The notes below the pieces were generated by a model. It was not told the origin of the DNA. It did no database searches and saw only the letters and a program-made list of their open reading frames with translations. A DNA stretch of 38,215 bases from Oceanicola sp. S124 (GTDB lineage Bacteria; Pseudomonadota; Alphaproteobacteria; Rhodobacterales; Rhodobacteraceae). Position 1 is the first letter of the stretch; each line of letters begins with the position of its first letter. The position numbers were made by a program, and so were the translations under genes. The stretch is from positions 1 to 38,215 of the forward strand of contig NZ_AFPM01000156.1 of the NCBI RefSeq assembly GCF_000220565.1, in the 5' to 3' direction. Below, piece by piece: positions 30,070-37,633 of this stretch.

Positions 30070-30329
30070 GTAATCTGTTCTTTCACCAATTTCTCGACCC
30101 CGGCGACAATCGAGGCGACGTCGGAAATATCGAAGTCGCTTTCCTGCGGATCATTGGCATTGAAGGGAACCTGGATGTCGAAGGCTTCCTCGATGGCGAA
30201 GATGCTCTCGACCAGACCGAGGGAGTCGATCCCCAGGTCTTCCAGCGTGCTGTCCATCTTGACGTCCGAAGGTTCAAGAACCGCCTGTTCCGCGATGATC
30301 TCGATGACCTTGTCCTTGATGTCCGACAT
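30066..30329 (-). CDS. Dedicated acyl carrier protein
   Basis: An 87-aa acidic protein with the phosphopantetheine site S36 in DLGIDSLGLVE. It differs from the housekeeping AcpP, whose motif is usually DSLD followed by VEL, and has an extra acidic loop (NDPQESDFDIS) before the last helices. MSDIKDKV is the natural start, at 30329; upstream codons do not fit. Overlaps the fabF start by 4 nt and follows lpxD by 34 nt. Position between an acyltransferase and a condensing enzyme points to a specialised carrier of hydroxy- or long-chain acyl groups for lipid A or another envelope lipid. Confidence 0.9.
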   Translation of the reverse strand: MSDIKDKVIEIIAEQAVLEPSDVKMDSTLEDLGIDSLGLVESIFAIEEAFDIQVPFNANDPQESDFDISDVASIVAGVEKLVKEQIT

Positions 30330-30363
30330 GGATGCGATCCCCTCTCGCTGGCTCGCTGTGGAT

Positions 30364-31455
30364 TTAGTCGTTCTCGCCCGGCTTGAAAACCGCTTTCTGC
30401 AACTCGGCAACCTGTTTCAGCAGCCGGGGCAGACGCCTGAGCGCCTTGTAACTCTCGATGTGGCTGTCCATTTTTACCGCCGGATAGCCCATGACCACGC
30501 GCCCCGCAGGAACGTTGCTGAGGATCACGCTGGCCCCTGCGGCAACGACACCGTCGCCGATGAACACATTGTCGGACACCCCCACGCGCCCCCCCAGCAC
30601 CACGTTGTTGCCGATCCGGGTCGATCCGGCCACGGCAACACCGGCGGCCATCAGGCAATCCTGCCCGACGGTGACATTGTGGCCGATCTGGCACTGGTTG
30701 TCGATCTTGCAGCCGTTGCCGATCCGCGTGGCGCGGACCGTGCCGGCATCGACGGTGGTGTTGCAGCCGATCTCGACATCATCGCCCACCTCGACCGCGC
30801 CGAGCGAGTGGATACGCACCCAGGCCTGGGCCTTGGCATCGCTTTCGCCGCCCAGGCTGGCCCGGGCCTTCTCGACCGCTCCGGCCTCGGGGGTGACGAA
30901 GCTGAAACCGTCGCCGCCGATGACCGCGCCGGGATGGGCGGTGAACCGCGCACCGATCCGCACGCGCGGCCCGATACGGACCCCCGCGTGCAGCAGCGCG
31001 CCGTCACCAACGGTGCTGTCCCAGCCGACATAGCACTGCGGACCGATGACCGATCCCGCGCCGATGCGCGCGCCTTTCGAGATGACCGAGAACGGACCGA
31101 CCGAGACCCCCTCGCCCAGCTCGGCCTGCGGGTCGACATGGGCCAGCGCAGAGATCCCCTCTCCGTAGCCCCAGCCGGGATCCAGCATGGCGGTCACGGC
31201 GGCCAGCCCCATGCGCGGACGCGGCACCAGCACAGCCGCCGCAAGGCCGAAGCCCTGCCAGTCGGCGCCTTCCCACAGCAGCGCGGCGCGGGCCTGACCG
31301 TTCGGCAGCCCCTCGGCGAATTCGGGTTTCATCGCGATGGCCAGATCGCGCGGCCCCGCCTCGGCAGGCTCGGCCACGCTGTCGATGGTCAGGGCTCCGT
31401 CCCCAAGCACCTCGGCGCCCAGGGCCCGGGCGATCTCTGTCATGGAATAAGCCAT
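30364..31455 (-). CDS. LpxD-type UDP-3-O-acylglucosamine N-acyltransferase
   Basis: Lipid A enzyme that transfers a hydroxyacyl group from ACP to UDP-3-O-acylglucosamine. The 363-aa protein has the N-terminal uridine-binding domain (about 1-100) and a left-handed beta-helix (about 105-320) of hexapeptide repeats with the histidines in FTAHPGAVIGGDGFSF and QIGHNVTVG, the position of the catalytic base, and a short C-terminal helix. GGAAGGA precedes the ATG. It is about 30 nt after the ycbB-type gene. It may be a second LpxD paralogue used with the adjacent ACP, since the main lpxD normally lies beside lpxA and fabZ; only the complete genome can show this. Confidence 0.87.
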   Translation of the reverse strand: MAYSMTEIARALGAEVLGDGALTIDSVAEPAEAGPRDLAIAMKPEFAEGLPNGQARAALLWEGADWQGFGLAAAVLVPRPRMGLAAVTAMLDPGWGYGEGISALAHVDPQAELGEGVSVGPFSVISKGARIGAGSVIGPQCYVGWDSTVGDGALLHAGVRIGPRVRIGARFTAHPGAVIGGDGFSFVTPEAGAVEKARASLGGESDAKAQAWVRIHSLGAVEVGDDVEIGCNTTVDAGTVRATRIGNGCKIDNQCQIGHNVTVGQDCLMAAGVAVAGSTRIGNNVVLGGRVGVSDNVFIGDGVVAAGASVILSNVPAGRVVMGYPAVKMDSHIESYKALRRLPRLLKQVAELQKAVFKPGEND

Positions 31456-31485
31456 CTTGGTCCTTCCCGCGCTTTGCGGGCAGGT

Positions 31486-33117
31486 TTAGCTGTTCCCCAG
31501 ATCCAGTGCCACCCCTTCGGCCACCAGCGCACGCCAGATCTTGGCGTCGCGACCGTAAATGTCGTCGCGGTACTGCATGTGGCCGCGCGCATCAGAGAAG
31601 GCGGTGCGATAGACCAGATGCACCTGAAGCGGCTGCTCCAGGTCGACCTGCGTTTCGCGTCCCGTGGCCAGCTTGGACTGGAACAGCCCCTTGGGATCCT
31701 GGCTCTGGTACCCGAGCAGCGTGTAGGCGAAGTCGAAGGGATCGGCGAGACGGATGCAGCCATGGCTGAAGGCCCGGACCGAGCGCGCGAAGAGCGACTT
31801 GGACGGGGTGTCGTGCAGGTAGATGTTGTTGGCGTTCGGGAACATGAACTTGACCAGGCCAAGCGCGTTCGAGCGCGACGGAGGCTGCTTCATGTCGAAG
31901 GGGAAGTTGGCGGCGGTGAACTGGGTGAAGTCCACCGCATCGCGCGGCACGATCCGGCCCCGCGCGTCGATCAGGTTCAGGTGCCCGGCGGCGTTCGGGT
32001 TCTGCTTCAGCTCGGGCAGGTACTCCCCGACGGCGATCGAGCGCGGCACGTTCCAGGTCGGGTTGATGACCATGTGCTCCATGACATCGCTGAACTCGGG
32101 GCTGCGGCGGCCTTCCATGGCGCGGCCGATGACGGCGCGGGTCTCGAAGACGACCTCGCCGTTGTCGATCAGCTTGGCACGCATGTCGGGCAGGTTGACC
32201 CAGACGCGGCGCTCGCCCAGCGGGCGGTTGATCCAGCGTTCGCGCTCCATGGCGACGATGATCGACTGCAGGCGTTCCTCCTGGCTGGTGTTGATCGCCG
32301 CCAGGGTCGCCGGGCCGACCACGCCGTCGGGCTCCATGCCCATGTCGCGCTGGAAGTCCTGCACTGCCGCAAGCAGGGCCGCATCGTAACGGGCCGAGGC
32401 ACGCGGTGCCAGGTAGTCCATGCGGATCAGCCGGTCACGCAAGGCGATCACCGCGGGGCCGCTGTCGCCTTCCTCGAGCTTCTCGGCCCGCACAACCGGA
32501 CCATAGCCCCCGGCGGCCAGATCGGACTGCATCCGCATCTTGGCCCGCATCAGGTTGCGATATTCCTCGGTCTGCGGCGGCAGGGCCCGCACGAAGGCCA
32601 GCGGCGTGGCACCGGTGATGCCCAGCATGTACTGCGAGGCATCACGCAGCGGCACTTCGCGGACGATCTCGTCATCCACCTTGGCCGGCGTCAGGATGCC
32701 TGTCTGCAGGTCCGTCGCCACGTCCAGCCAGACCTGGCTGAGCATCACGTCCAGCCGTCCGCGATCCCTGTCGCTGACGGCGGCCGCCATCTGCGCGACC
32801 AGGTCGTCCGCCGCGTATTTCCCCGCCGGCAGGCCATGCAGCGGCACCATGCGGATCGCCTCGAGCAGCGCCGCCCGGCGGGCCGTGAACTCGGGCCCCT
32901 GCCCGGTCCAGACCGGCGTATAGTCGCGCGCCCTGTAGAACGAGGCCAGATCCCGATGGCGAGCCGCGCCCTCGGCCACGGCGGTCTTGAAGCCGGTCAG
33001 CGCGAACCCTGCCTCGGCCATCGAGGGGGTTGCCCCGGAAAGCGCCAGCGCCGCAGCCAGGGTCGCTGCCGGCAGAACGCGGCGCAGCGAGAAAGCGGTC
33101 TGAAGCCTATGGGACAT
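31486..33117 (-). CDS. YcbB-type murein L,D-transpeptidase
   Basis: Cross-links peptidoglycan by 3-3 bonds. The 543-aa precursor has a signal peptide (about 1-34), a helical scaffold domain, a peptidoglycan-binding-1 repeat (about 210-265, DSGPAVIALRDRL and DGVVGPATLAAIN) and a YkuD catalytic domain (about 300-480) with the motif HDTPSKSLF ... FSHGCIRLADP containing C454 and the preceding His. Length is close to E. coli YcbB/LdtD. The start at 33117 follows CAGGAGG. It heads the operon with lpxD, ACP and FabF, tying peptidoglycan remodelling to outer-membrane lipid synthesis. Confidence 0.93.
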   Translation of the reverse strand: MSHRLQTAFSLRRVLPAATLAAALALSGATPSMAEAGFALTGFKTAVAEGAARHRDLASFYRARDYTPVWTGQGPEFTARRAALLEAIRMVPLHGLPAGKYAADDLVAQMAAAVSDRDRGRLDVMLSQVWLDVATDLQTGILTPAKVDDEIVREVPLRDASQYMLGITGATPLAFVRALPPQTEEYRNLMRAKMRMQSDLAAGGYGPVVRAEKLEEGDSGPAVIALRDRLIRMDYLAPRASARYDAALLAAVQDFQRDMGMEPDGVVGPATLAAINTSQEERLQSIIVAMERERWINRPLGERRVWVNLPDMRAKLIDNGEVVFETRAVIGRAMEGRRSPEFSDVMEHMVINPTWNVPRSIAVGEYLPELKQNPNAAGHLNLIDARGRIVPRDAVDFTQFTAANFPFDMKQPPSRSNALGLVKFMFPNANNIYLHDTPSKSLFARSVRAFSHGCIRLADPFDFAYTLLGYQSQDPKGLFQSKLATGRETQVDLEQPLQVHLVYRTAFSDARGHMQYRDDIYGRDAKIWRALVAEGVALDLGNS

Positions 33118-33487
33118 GGGGAACCTCCTGGAAACCGGGGCGAACAACTATTGAAAGTAAGCTGTGTCAGGGGGTTGGCCCTGTCCACTCACATTTGGGT
33201 CAGGGGCAGATTCGCCCCCGCCCAGATGCATAGATGAGACGGGCGCCACGGAAAATGGCGGAATTCCGTACACTGCGCAGGCAGAAGTCAGCCGAAAACC
33301 GCCGATTTGATCGAATGCAACGCACTCGACGGTTTAAGAAAAAATGGAACCGTGTCATAAAAATCGCGCATCTGGGGGATGTGGATGCAGGCCGCCGGCA
33401 GGCGGATGCGAGGTAAACCGCCGGCAAGGCGGGCAAGGGGTCAGGCCTGTGTCAAGCAGGCAGCCCAAGCGACGGGACAGCGCACCA
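33118..33487. other. Divergent intergenic region between ycbB-type and DUF882 genes
   Basis: About 370 bp without a convincing gene; it must hold two back-to-back promoters. I see a 6-bp inverted repeat ACGGTT/AACCGT (33329-33334/33348-33353) around an A-rich spacer, and CATAAA (33355-33360) that might act as a -10 element for the + strand gene, but no matching -35. GGCGGATG-type repeats around 33395-33440 are simple GC repeats. Confidence 0.3.
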
Positions 33488-34054
33488 ATGACCAAAGGCT
33501 CAGCGAGTATTTCGCGACGCGCCCTTCTGGGGGCTTTTGCCGCAACGGCACTTACCGCGGCACCGACTTTTTCCAACGCAGCGGGCTTCCTGCGCAACGC
33601 AGGCGATATCCGGCGAATCCGGATGTACTCGGCCCGTACCGGCGAACATCTCGACATGATCTACTGGATCGAGGGCGAGTATCTTCGCGACAGCCTCGAC
33701 GAGATTTCGCGCTTCTTCCGCGACTGGCGCAACGACCAGGTCAAGACCGTCGACCTCCGCACCATCGACATCATGGCCGCCTCTCACGCGCTGATGGAAG
33801 TCGACGAACCCTACCTGCTGCTGTCGGGCTACCGCACGCCCGAGACCAACTCGATGCTGCGCTCGAAGTCGCGTGCCGTAGCGCGCAACTCGCTGCACAT
33901 GAAGGGTCAGGCGGCAGACCTGCGGCTGGCCACGCGGTCGGTCAACCAGATGGCCTCGGCGGCCGAAAGCTGCCGTGCCGGCGGCGTGGGCCGCTACACC
34001 GGCTCCAACTTCGTTCACATGGACTGCGGCGACCTGCGTCACTGGGGCGCCTGA
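33488..34054 (+). CDS. DUF882/YcbK-type (MepK-like) peptidoglycan peptidase, Tat-exported
   Basis: M15-like metallo-endopeptidase. In E. coli the homologue MepK cleaves 3-3 cross-links made by L,D-transpeptidases. The 188-aa precursor has a twin-arginine signal (SRRALLGAFAATALTAAPTF, RR at residues 10-11) and a mature domain with LLSGYRTPETNSML, SLHMKGQAADLRL (His and Asp metal ligands) and FVHMDCGDLRHW (third His). The start at 33488 places the RR pair correctly; it has only a weak ribosome site. It is divergent from the YcbB-type gene, so enzyme and counter-enzyme of the same cross-link face each other, as in E. coli. Tandem terminators follow. Confidence 0.92.
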   Translation: MTKGSASISRRALLGAFAATALTAAPTFSNAAGFLRNAGDIRRIRMYSARTGEHLDMIYWIEGEYLRDSLDEISRFFRDWRNDQVKTVDLRTIDIMAASHALMEVDEPYLLLSGYRTPETNSMLRSKSRAVARNSLHMKGQAADLRLATRSVNQMASAAESCRAGGVGRYTGSNFVHMDCGDLRHWGA

Positions 34055-34093
34055 GGCCCGACGCCCGGCACCCGCAAGCTGTCCCGATCCCTG

Positions 34094-34148
34094 AAACCGC
34101 CCCTTCGTGGGCGGTTTTTCACATCCCGCCCGTCCGGATGGGCGTTTT
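34094..34148 (+). terminator. Tandem intrinsic terminators after the DUF882 gene
   Basis: First: AAACCGCCC (34094-34102), loop CTTCGT, GGGCGGTTT (34109-34117) with T5. Second: CGCCC (34127-34131) and GGGCG (34140-34144) followed by TTTT. The first is strong. Confidence 0.85.
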
Positions 34149-34439
34149 CCGGGCAGGTCCCGTGCCGAGGAAAGCGGCGATCCCCGTGGCTTCGGGTGTC
34201 GCGCGATGGACCCGGCTTTCCCCGACTTTCCACGCGACGATGGCGGGGGGCTGGCATCGTAACCCCCTGACAAGACGCGCGCTTTCACCCGAAAGCCCGC
34301 GCGCCCTCGTCCCAGCCAGACAGCGCGGTGTGACCCGGCCCCGAACAGTCCTCCGCCCGCCAGATCGCCTGCCGGAGGAGAAAATCGCCAGGCAGCCGAC
34401 ATTTTCAGTTTGACCGAAGCCCGGCCCTGCTGCTGAAGA
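34149..34439. other. Non-coding stretch, no gene seen
   Basis: GC-rich sequence between the terminators of the DUF882 gene and the operator-like palindromes before the ectoine hydrolase gene. Open frames on both strands lack ribosome sites and protein-like composition. I see no RNA gene. Confidence 0.4.
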
Positions 34440-34552
34440 TGTGCACAACAGATCCGAGTCGCATCGGGACCATCTCTGCAAACCTGCCTCAAAGGCGGGC
34501 CAGCGCGGCTAAATCCCCATGACCTCACCCACCCTCGCCACAGATGTGCACA
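34440..34552. promoter_or_regulatory. Two TGTGCACA palindromes 105 bp apart (candidate operators)
   Basis: GATGTGCACAA occurs at 34438-34448 and 34543-34553; the 8-bp palindrome TGTGCACA starts at 34440 and 34545. The distance of 105 bp is ten helical turns, so both would face the same side of the DNA. The second lies just before the ribosome site of the ectoine hydrolase gene. A dimeric regulator looping the DNA, possibly the GntR-type protein encoded at the end of this operon, is inferred. Confidence 0.5.
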
Positions 34553-34567
34553 ATACCGGAGGTTCCC

Positions 34568-35752
34568 ATGTCCGCCAGCAAGGCCCCCTTCTCTAACGCC
34601 GAGTACCAGCGGCGCCTTCGCATCACCCGCAAGGCCATGGCCGAGGCCGGGATCGACGTGCTCTTCATCACCAATCCGTCAAACCAGAACTACCTTACCG
34701 GCTATGACGGCTGGAGCTTCTACGTCCACCAGGGCGTGATCCTTCCGATGGACGGAGAGCCCTACTGGTGGGGCCGGCTGCAGGATGCCAACGGCGCACG
34801 GCGCACGGTCTGGATGGATCATGGGCAGATCCTCTTCTACGCCGACCGCTACATCCAGAACCCCGACAATCACCCGATGGAGGACCTTGCCAGCCACCTG
34901 CGCATCATGGGCTACGGCGACGCCCGCATCGGTGTCGAGATGGAGACCTATTTCTACACCGCCAAGGCCCATGCGGTGCTGCTGGACGGCCTGCCCGAGG
35001 CAACGATCCTGGACGCCTCGACGCTGGTCAACTGGCAACGCCTGATCAAGTCCGACGAAGAGCTGGCCTTCATGCGCCGCGCCGCGCGGATCTCCGAGCT
35101 GGTGATCCAGCGCGCCATCGACATCGCCGAGCCGGGCATGCGCAAGCACGACCTCGTGGGCGAGCTCTACAAGACCGCCGTGCAGGGCGAAGAGGACAGC
35201 TGGGGCGACTACCCGGCCATCGTGCCGCTGCTGCCCTCGGGAGAGGATGCCTCGGCGCCGCACCTGACCTGGAACGGTGAGGCGCTGCAGCGCGGGGAAT
35301 GCACCTTCATCGAGCAATCGGGCTGTTACCGGCGGTATCACGCGCCCCTCTGCCGTTCGATCTTCTTCGGCAAGCCGCCCAAGTTCATGGCCGATGCCAG
35401 CCAGGCGCTGACGGAGGGGCTGAATGCCGGCATCGAGGTCGCCCGTGCCGGCAACCGGGCCTGCGACATCGCCCGGGCGCTGGACGCCGAGCTGCTGAAG
35501 GTCGGCATCGAACGCCCGAACCGCGCGGGCTATGCCGTGGGTCTCTCCTATCCGCCGGACTGGGGCGAACACACCGTCTCGATCCGCGCGCTGGATGAAA
35601 CCGTGCTGGAACCCGGCATGACCTTCCACTTCATGCCCGGCCTCTGGATGGACGACTGGGGCCTGGAAACCACCGAGACGATCCTGATCCGCGAGGACGG
35701 CGCCGCCGAGACCCTCTGCACCATGGACCGCAAGCTCTTCGTGAAGGACTGA
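34568..35752 (+). CDS. doeA: DoeA/EutD-type ectoine hydrolase (M24 family)
   Basis: Opens the ring of ectoine to N-acetyl-2,4-diaminobutyrate, the first step in using the compatible solute as nutrient. The 394-aa protein has the creatinase-like N-terminal domain (ITNPSNQNYLTGYDGWSFYV, IGVEMETYFYTAKAH) and the pita-bread domain (IVPLLPSGEDASAPHLTW, FIEQSGCYRRYHAPLCRSIF, GLSYPPDWGEHT, MTFHFMPGLWM). These stretches fit DoeA better than prolidases. GGAGG precedes the ATG at 34568. Its stop overlaps the start of the deacetylase gene (TGATG). Transporter genes and doeCD are not in the window, so the pathway is incomplete here. A related aminopeptidase cannot be excluded. Confidence 0.8.
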   Translation: MSASKAPFSNAEYQRRLRITRKAMAEAGIDVLFITNPSNQNYLTGYDGWSFYVHQGVILPMDGEPYWWGRLQDANGARRTVWMDHGQILFYADRYIQNPDNHPMEDLASHLRIMGYGDARIGVEMETYFYTAKAHAVLLDGLPEATILDASTLVNWQRLIKSDEELAFMRRAARISELVIQRAIDIAEPGMRKHDLVGELYKTAVQGEEDSWGDYPAIVPLLPSGEDASAPHLTWNGEALQRGECTFIEQSGCYRRYHAPLCRSIFFGKPPKFMADASQALTEGLNAGIEVARAGNRACDIARALDAELLKVGIERPNRAGYAVGLSYPPDWGEHTVSIRALDETVLEPGMTFHFMPGLWMDDWGLETTETILIREDGAAETLCTMDRKLFVKD

Positions 35753-36912
35753 TGGAGCCGCTCGCGCGCACCCGCGCCATCCTCGCCGACCTCGTCGCCT
35801 TTCCGACGATTTCCTCGGAGAGCAACCTTGACGCCATCGCCTACATGGCCAGCCTGCTGGAAGAGGCCGGGGCGCGGGTCGAGGTGCTGCGCGACGACAG
35901 TGGCCGCAAGGCCAACCTCTGGGCCACCATCGGCCCCGAGGCGGACGGCGGCCTGGTCTTCTCGGGGCACTCCGATGTCGTGCCGGTCGCCGGTCAGGAC
36001 TGGACCCGCCCGCCCTTCGAGCTGACCGAAGAGGCGGGCCGGCTCTACGGGCGCGGCACCTGCGACATGAAGGGCTTCATTGCCGCCGTGCTGGCGATGG
36101 CCCCCGCCATGGCCGCAGAGGTCGGCGCGCGGCCCTTCCATTTCGCCTTCACCCATGACGAAGAGGTCGGCTGCCTGGGCGGCCGCGCCCTGATCGACGA
36201 GCTGGCGCGCCGTCCCCTCCGTCCCGCCATGGCGCTGATCGGGGAACCGACCTCGATGCAGATCGTCGAAGGGCACAAGGGCTGCTGCGAATATACCGTC
36301 CGTTTCACCGGCACCGGCGGTCATGGCTCCTCCCCCGAAGCGGGGGTGAACACGGTGGAATACGCCACCCGCTACATTGCCCGCCTGCTGGACCTGCGCA
36401 GCGCGCTGAAGGTCCGCGCGCCCGGGGATTCGCCCTTCGAGCCGCCCCACACGACAATCAACATCGGTGCCCTGCATGGCGGCACGACCCATAACGTCAT
36501 TCCCGCAAGTGCCTGCCTTGACTGGGAAATGCGCCCGATCAACGATGCCGACCAGGCCTTCGTCAAGGCCGAGATCGCCCGTTTCGTGGCCCAAGACCTG
36601 CTGCCCGAGATGCGCGCCCGTGCCCCCCATGCCGATATCGCGACCGAAGTCATGGGCGAGGTCTGCGGCCTGCTGCCGATGCCGGAAAACCAGATCCGCG
36701 ACATGATCCGCGCCCTGACCGGCAGCAATGGCGTCAACTGCGTGCCCTTCAACACAGAGGCCGGTCTGTTCCAGCAGCTTGGCCTCGACGCGGTGATTTG
36801 CGGCCCCGGCTCGATCGCCCAGGCGCATCAGCCTGACGAATACGTCGAGACAGACCAGCTGGCCCAGTGCCTCTCCCTGCTGCAGCACCTGATCGCCCGC
36901 CATGGCAGCTGA
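35752..36912 (+). CDS. ArgE-type M20 deacetylase, probably for N-acetyl-diaminobutyrate
   Basis: The 386-aa protein is an M20 zinc hydrolase of the acetylornithine deacetylase branch: FSGHSDVVPV (His ligand), GRGTCDMKG (bridging Asp), THDEEVGCLGG (catalytic Glu pair), then the dimerisation domain and the last ligand in IAQAHQPDEYV. Canonical ectoine catabolism uses DoeB, of the succinylglutamate desuccinylase family, to deacetylate N-acetyl-diaminobutyrate. Here an ArgE-like enzyme is coupled to the DoeA gene by a 1-nt overlap, so it may play that part; ornithine metabolism is the alternative. It overlaps the regulator gene by 11 nt. Confidence 0.85.
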   Translation: MEPLARTRAILADLVAFPTISSESNLDAIAYMASLLEEAGARVEVLRDDSGRKANLWATIGPEADGGLVFSGHSDVVPVAGQDWTRPPFELTEEAGRLYGRGTCDMKGFIAAVLAMAPAMAAEVGARPFHFAFTHDEEVGCLGGRALIDELARRPLRPAMALIGEPTSMQIVEGHKGCCEYTVRFTGTGGHGSSPEAGVNTVEYATRYIARLLDLRSALKVRAPGDSPFEPPHTTINIGALHGGTTHNVIPASACLDWEMRPINDADQAFVKAEIARFVAQDLLPEMRARAPHADIATEVMGEVCGLLPMPENQIRDMIRALTGSNGVNCVPFNTEAGLFQQLGLDAVICGPGSIAQAHQPDEYVETDQLAQCLSLLQHLIARHGS

Positions 36913-37579
36913 GGCTCCCTCTGCCCTGGACCGCGCCGATGCGCTGGAAGCCGAGCTGCGCGCGCGCATCTGCCTGCTGGACTACGCCCCCGGAGAGCGC
37001 CTGTCGGAGACCGAGCTGGCAGCCGAGTTCGGCATCTCGCGCACGCCGCTGCGCAAGGTGCTGGCGCGGCTCGAGGCGGCGGGGCTGCTGGTCTCGCGCC
37101 ACGGGGTCGGCACCTTCGTCACCGAACTGGCCGAGCAGGAGCTGGACCAGACCTATGCGCTACGCCTGGAACTTGCCAGCCTGGCGGCGCGGCTGGACCC
37201 CGTGCCGCCGGGGCCCGAGGTGCTGTCGCGCTTCCGCCACCTTGCCGAGCGCGCCCGCGCCCTGCGTCCCGATCCCGACAGCCCCCGCCCGCTGGCCCAG
37301 GTGATCTACGATTTCATCCAGGCCCAGGCCCTGCTGTCCGCCAATCGTCCGCTGATGGATTTCGCCACCCATCTCTACACCCAGACGGCGCGGCTCTGGG
37401 TGCATTCGCTGCTGAGCAGCGATCTGGATCTGGCCGAGGAAATCCAGCTCTTTGCCCGTGAGGTCGAGGAGGTGCTGCAGGCACTGGAAGCCGGTGACCT
37501 CGAGGCGGCGGCGCTGATCCACCGGGCCCATGTCTCGCTGTCCTGGCGGCGGCTCAAGGCGCGGCGGCGCAGCTCTTAA
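36902..37579 (+). CDS. GntR-family (FadR/FCD type) transcriptional regulator
   Basis: The 225-aa protein has an N-terminal winged helix (about 10-75; LSETELAAEFGISRTPLRKVLARLEAAGLL) and a C-terminal all-helical ligand domain of the FCD type (about 85-215), with the metal-site-like IYDFIQAQALL and HLYTQTARLWV. Such regulators are usually repressors released by a pathway intermediate. It starts inside the end of the deacetylase gene, so it is part of the operon and may control it through the TGTGCACA sites upstream. Known ectoine operons use the MocR-type EnuR and Lrp-type regulators, so this pairing is atypical. Confidence 0.87.
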   Translation: MAAEAPSALDRADALEAELRARICLLDYAPGERLSETELAAEFGISRTPLRKVLARLEAAGLLVSRHGVGTFVTELAEQELDQTYALRLELASLAARLDPVPPGPEVLSRFRHLAERARALRPDPDSPRPLAQVIYDFIQAQALLSANRPLMDFATHLYTQTARLWVHSLLSSDLDLAEEIQLFAREVEEVLQALEAGDLEAAALIHRAHVSLSWRRLKARRRSS

Positions 37580-37633
37580 CCCGGCCTCAACCGGGATCGG
37601 TCAACCTGCGGAAAAACCCTTCGGGCCGGCCGC

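Noticed and set aside
29077-33237. A 1386-codon open frame on the + strand, antisense through fabF, the ACP gene, lpxD and the L,D-transpeptidase gene
   Set aside because: It mirrors four well-supported genes with catalytic motifs on the other strand; its translation is His/Arg/Gly/Ala rich without domains. Long antisense frames are a known by-product of GC-rich codon use.
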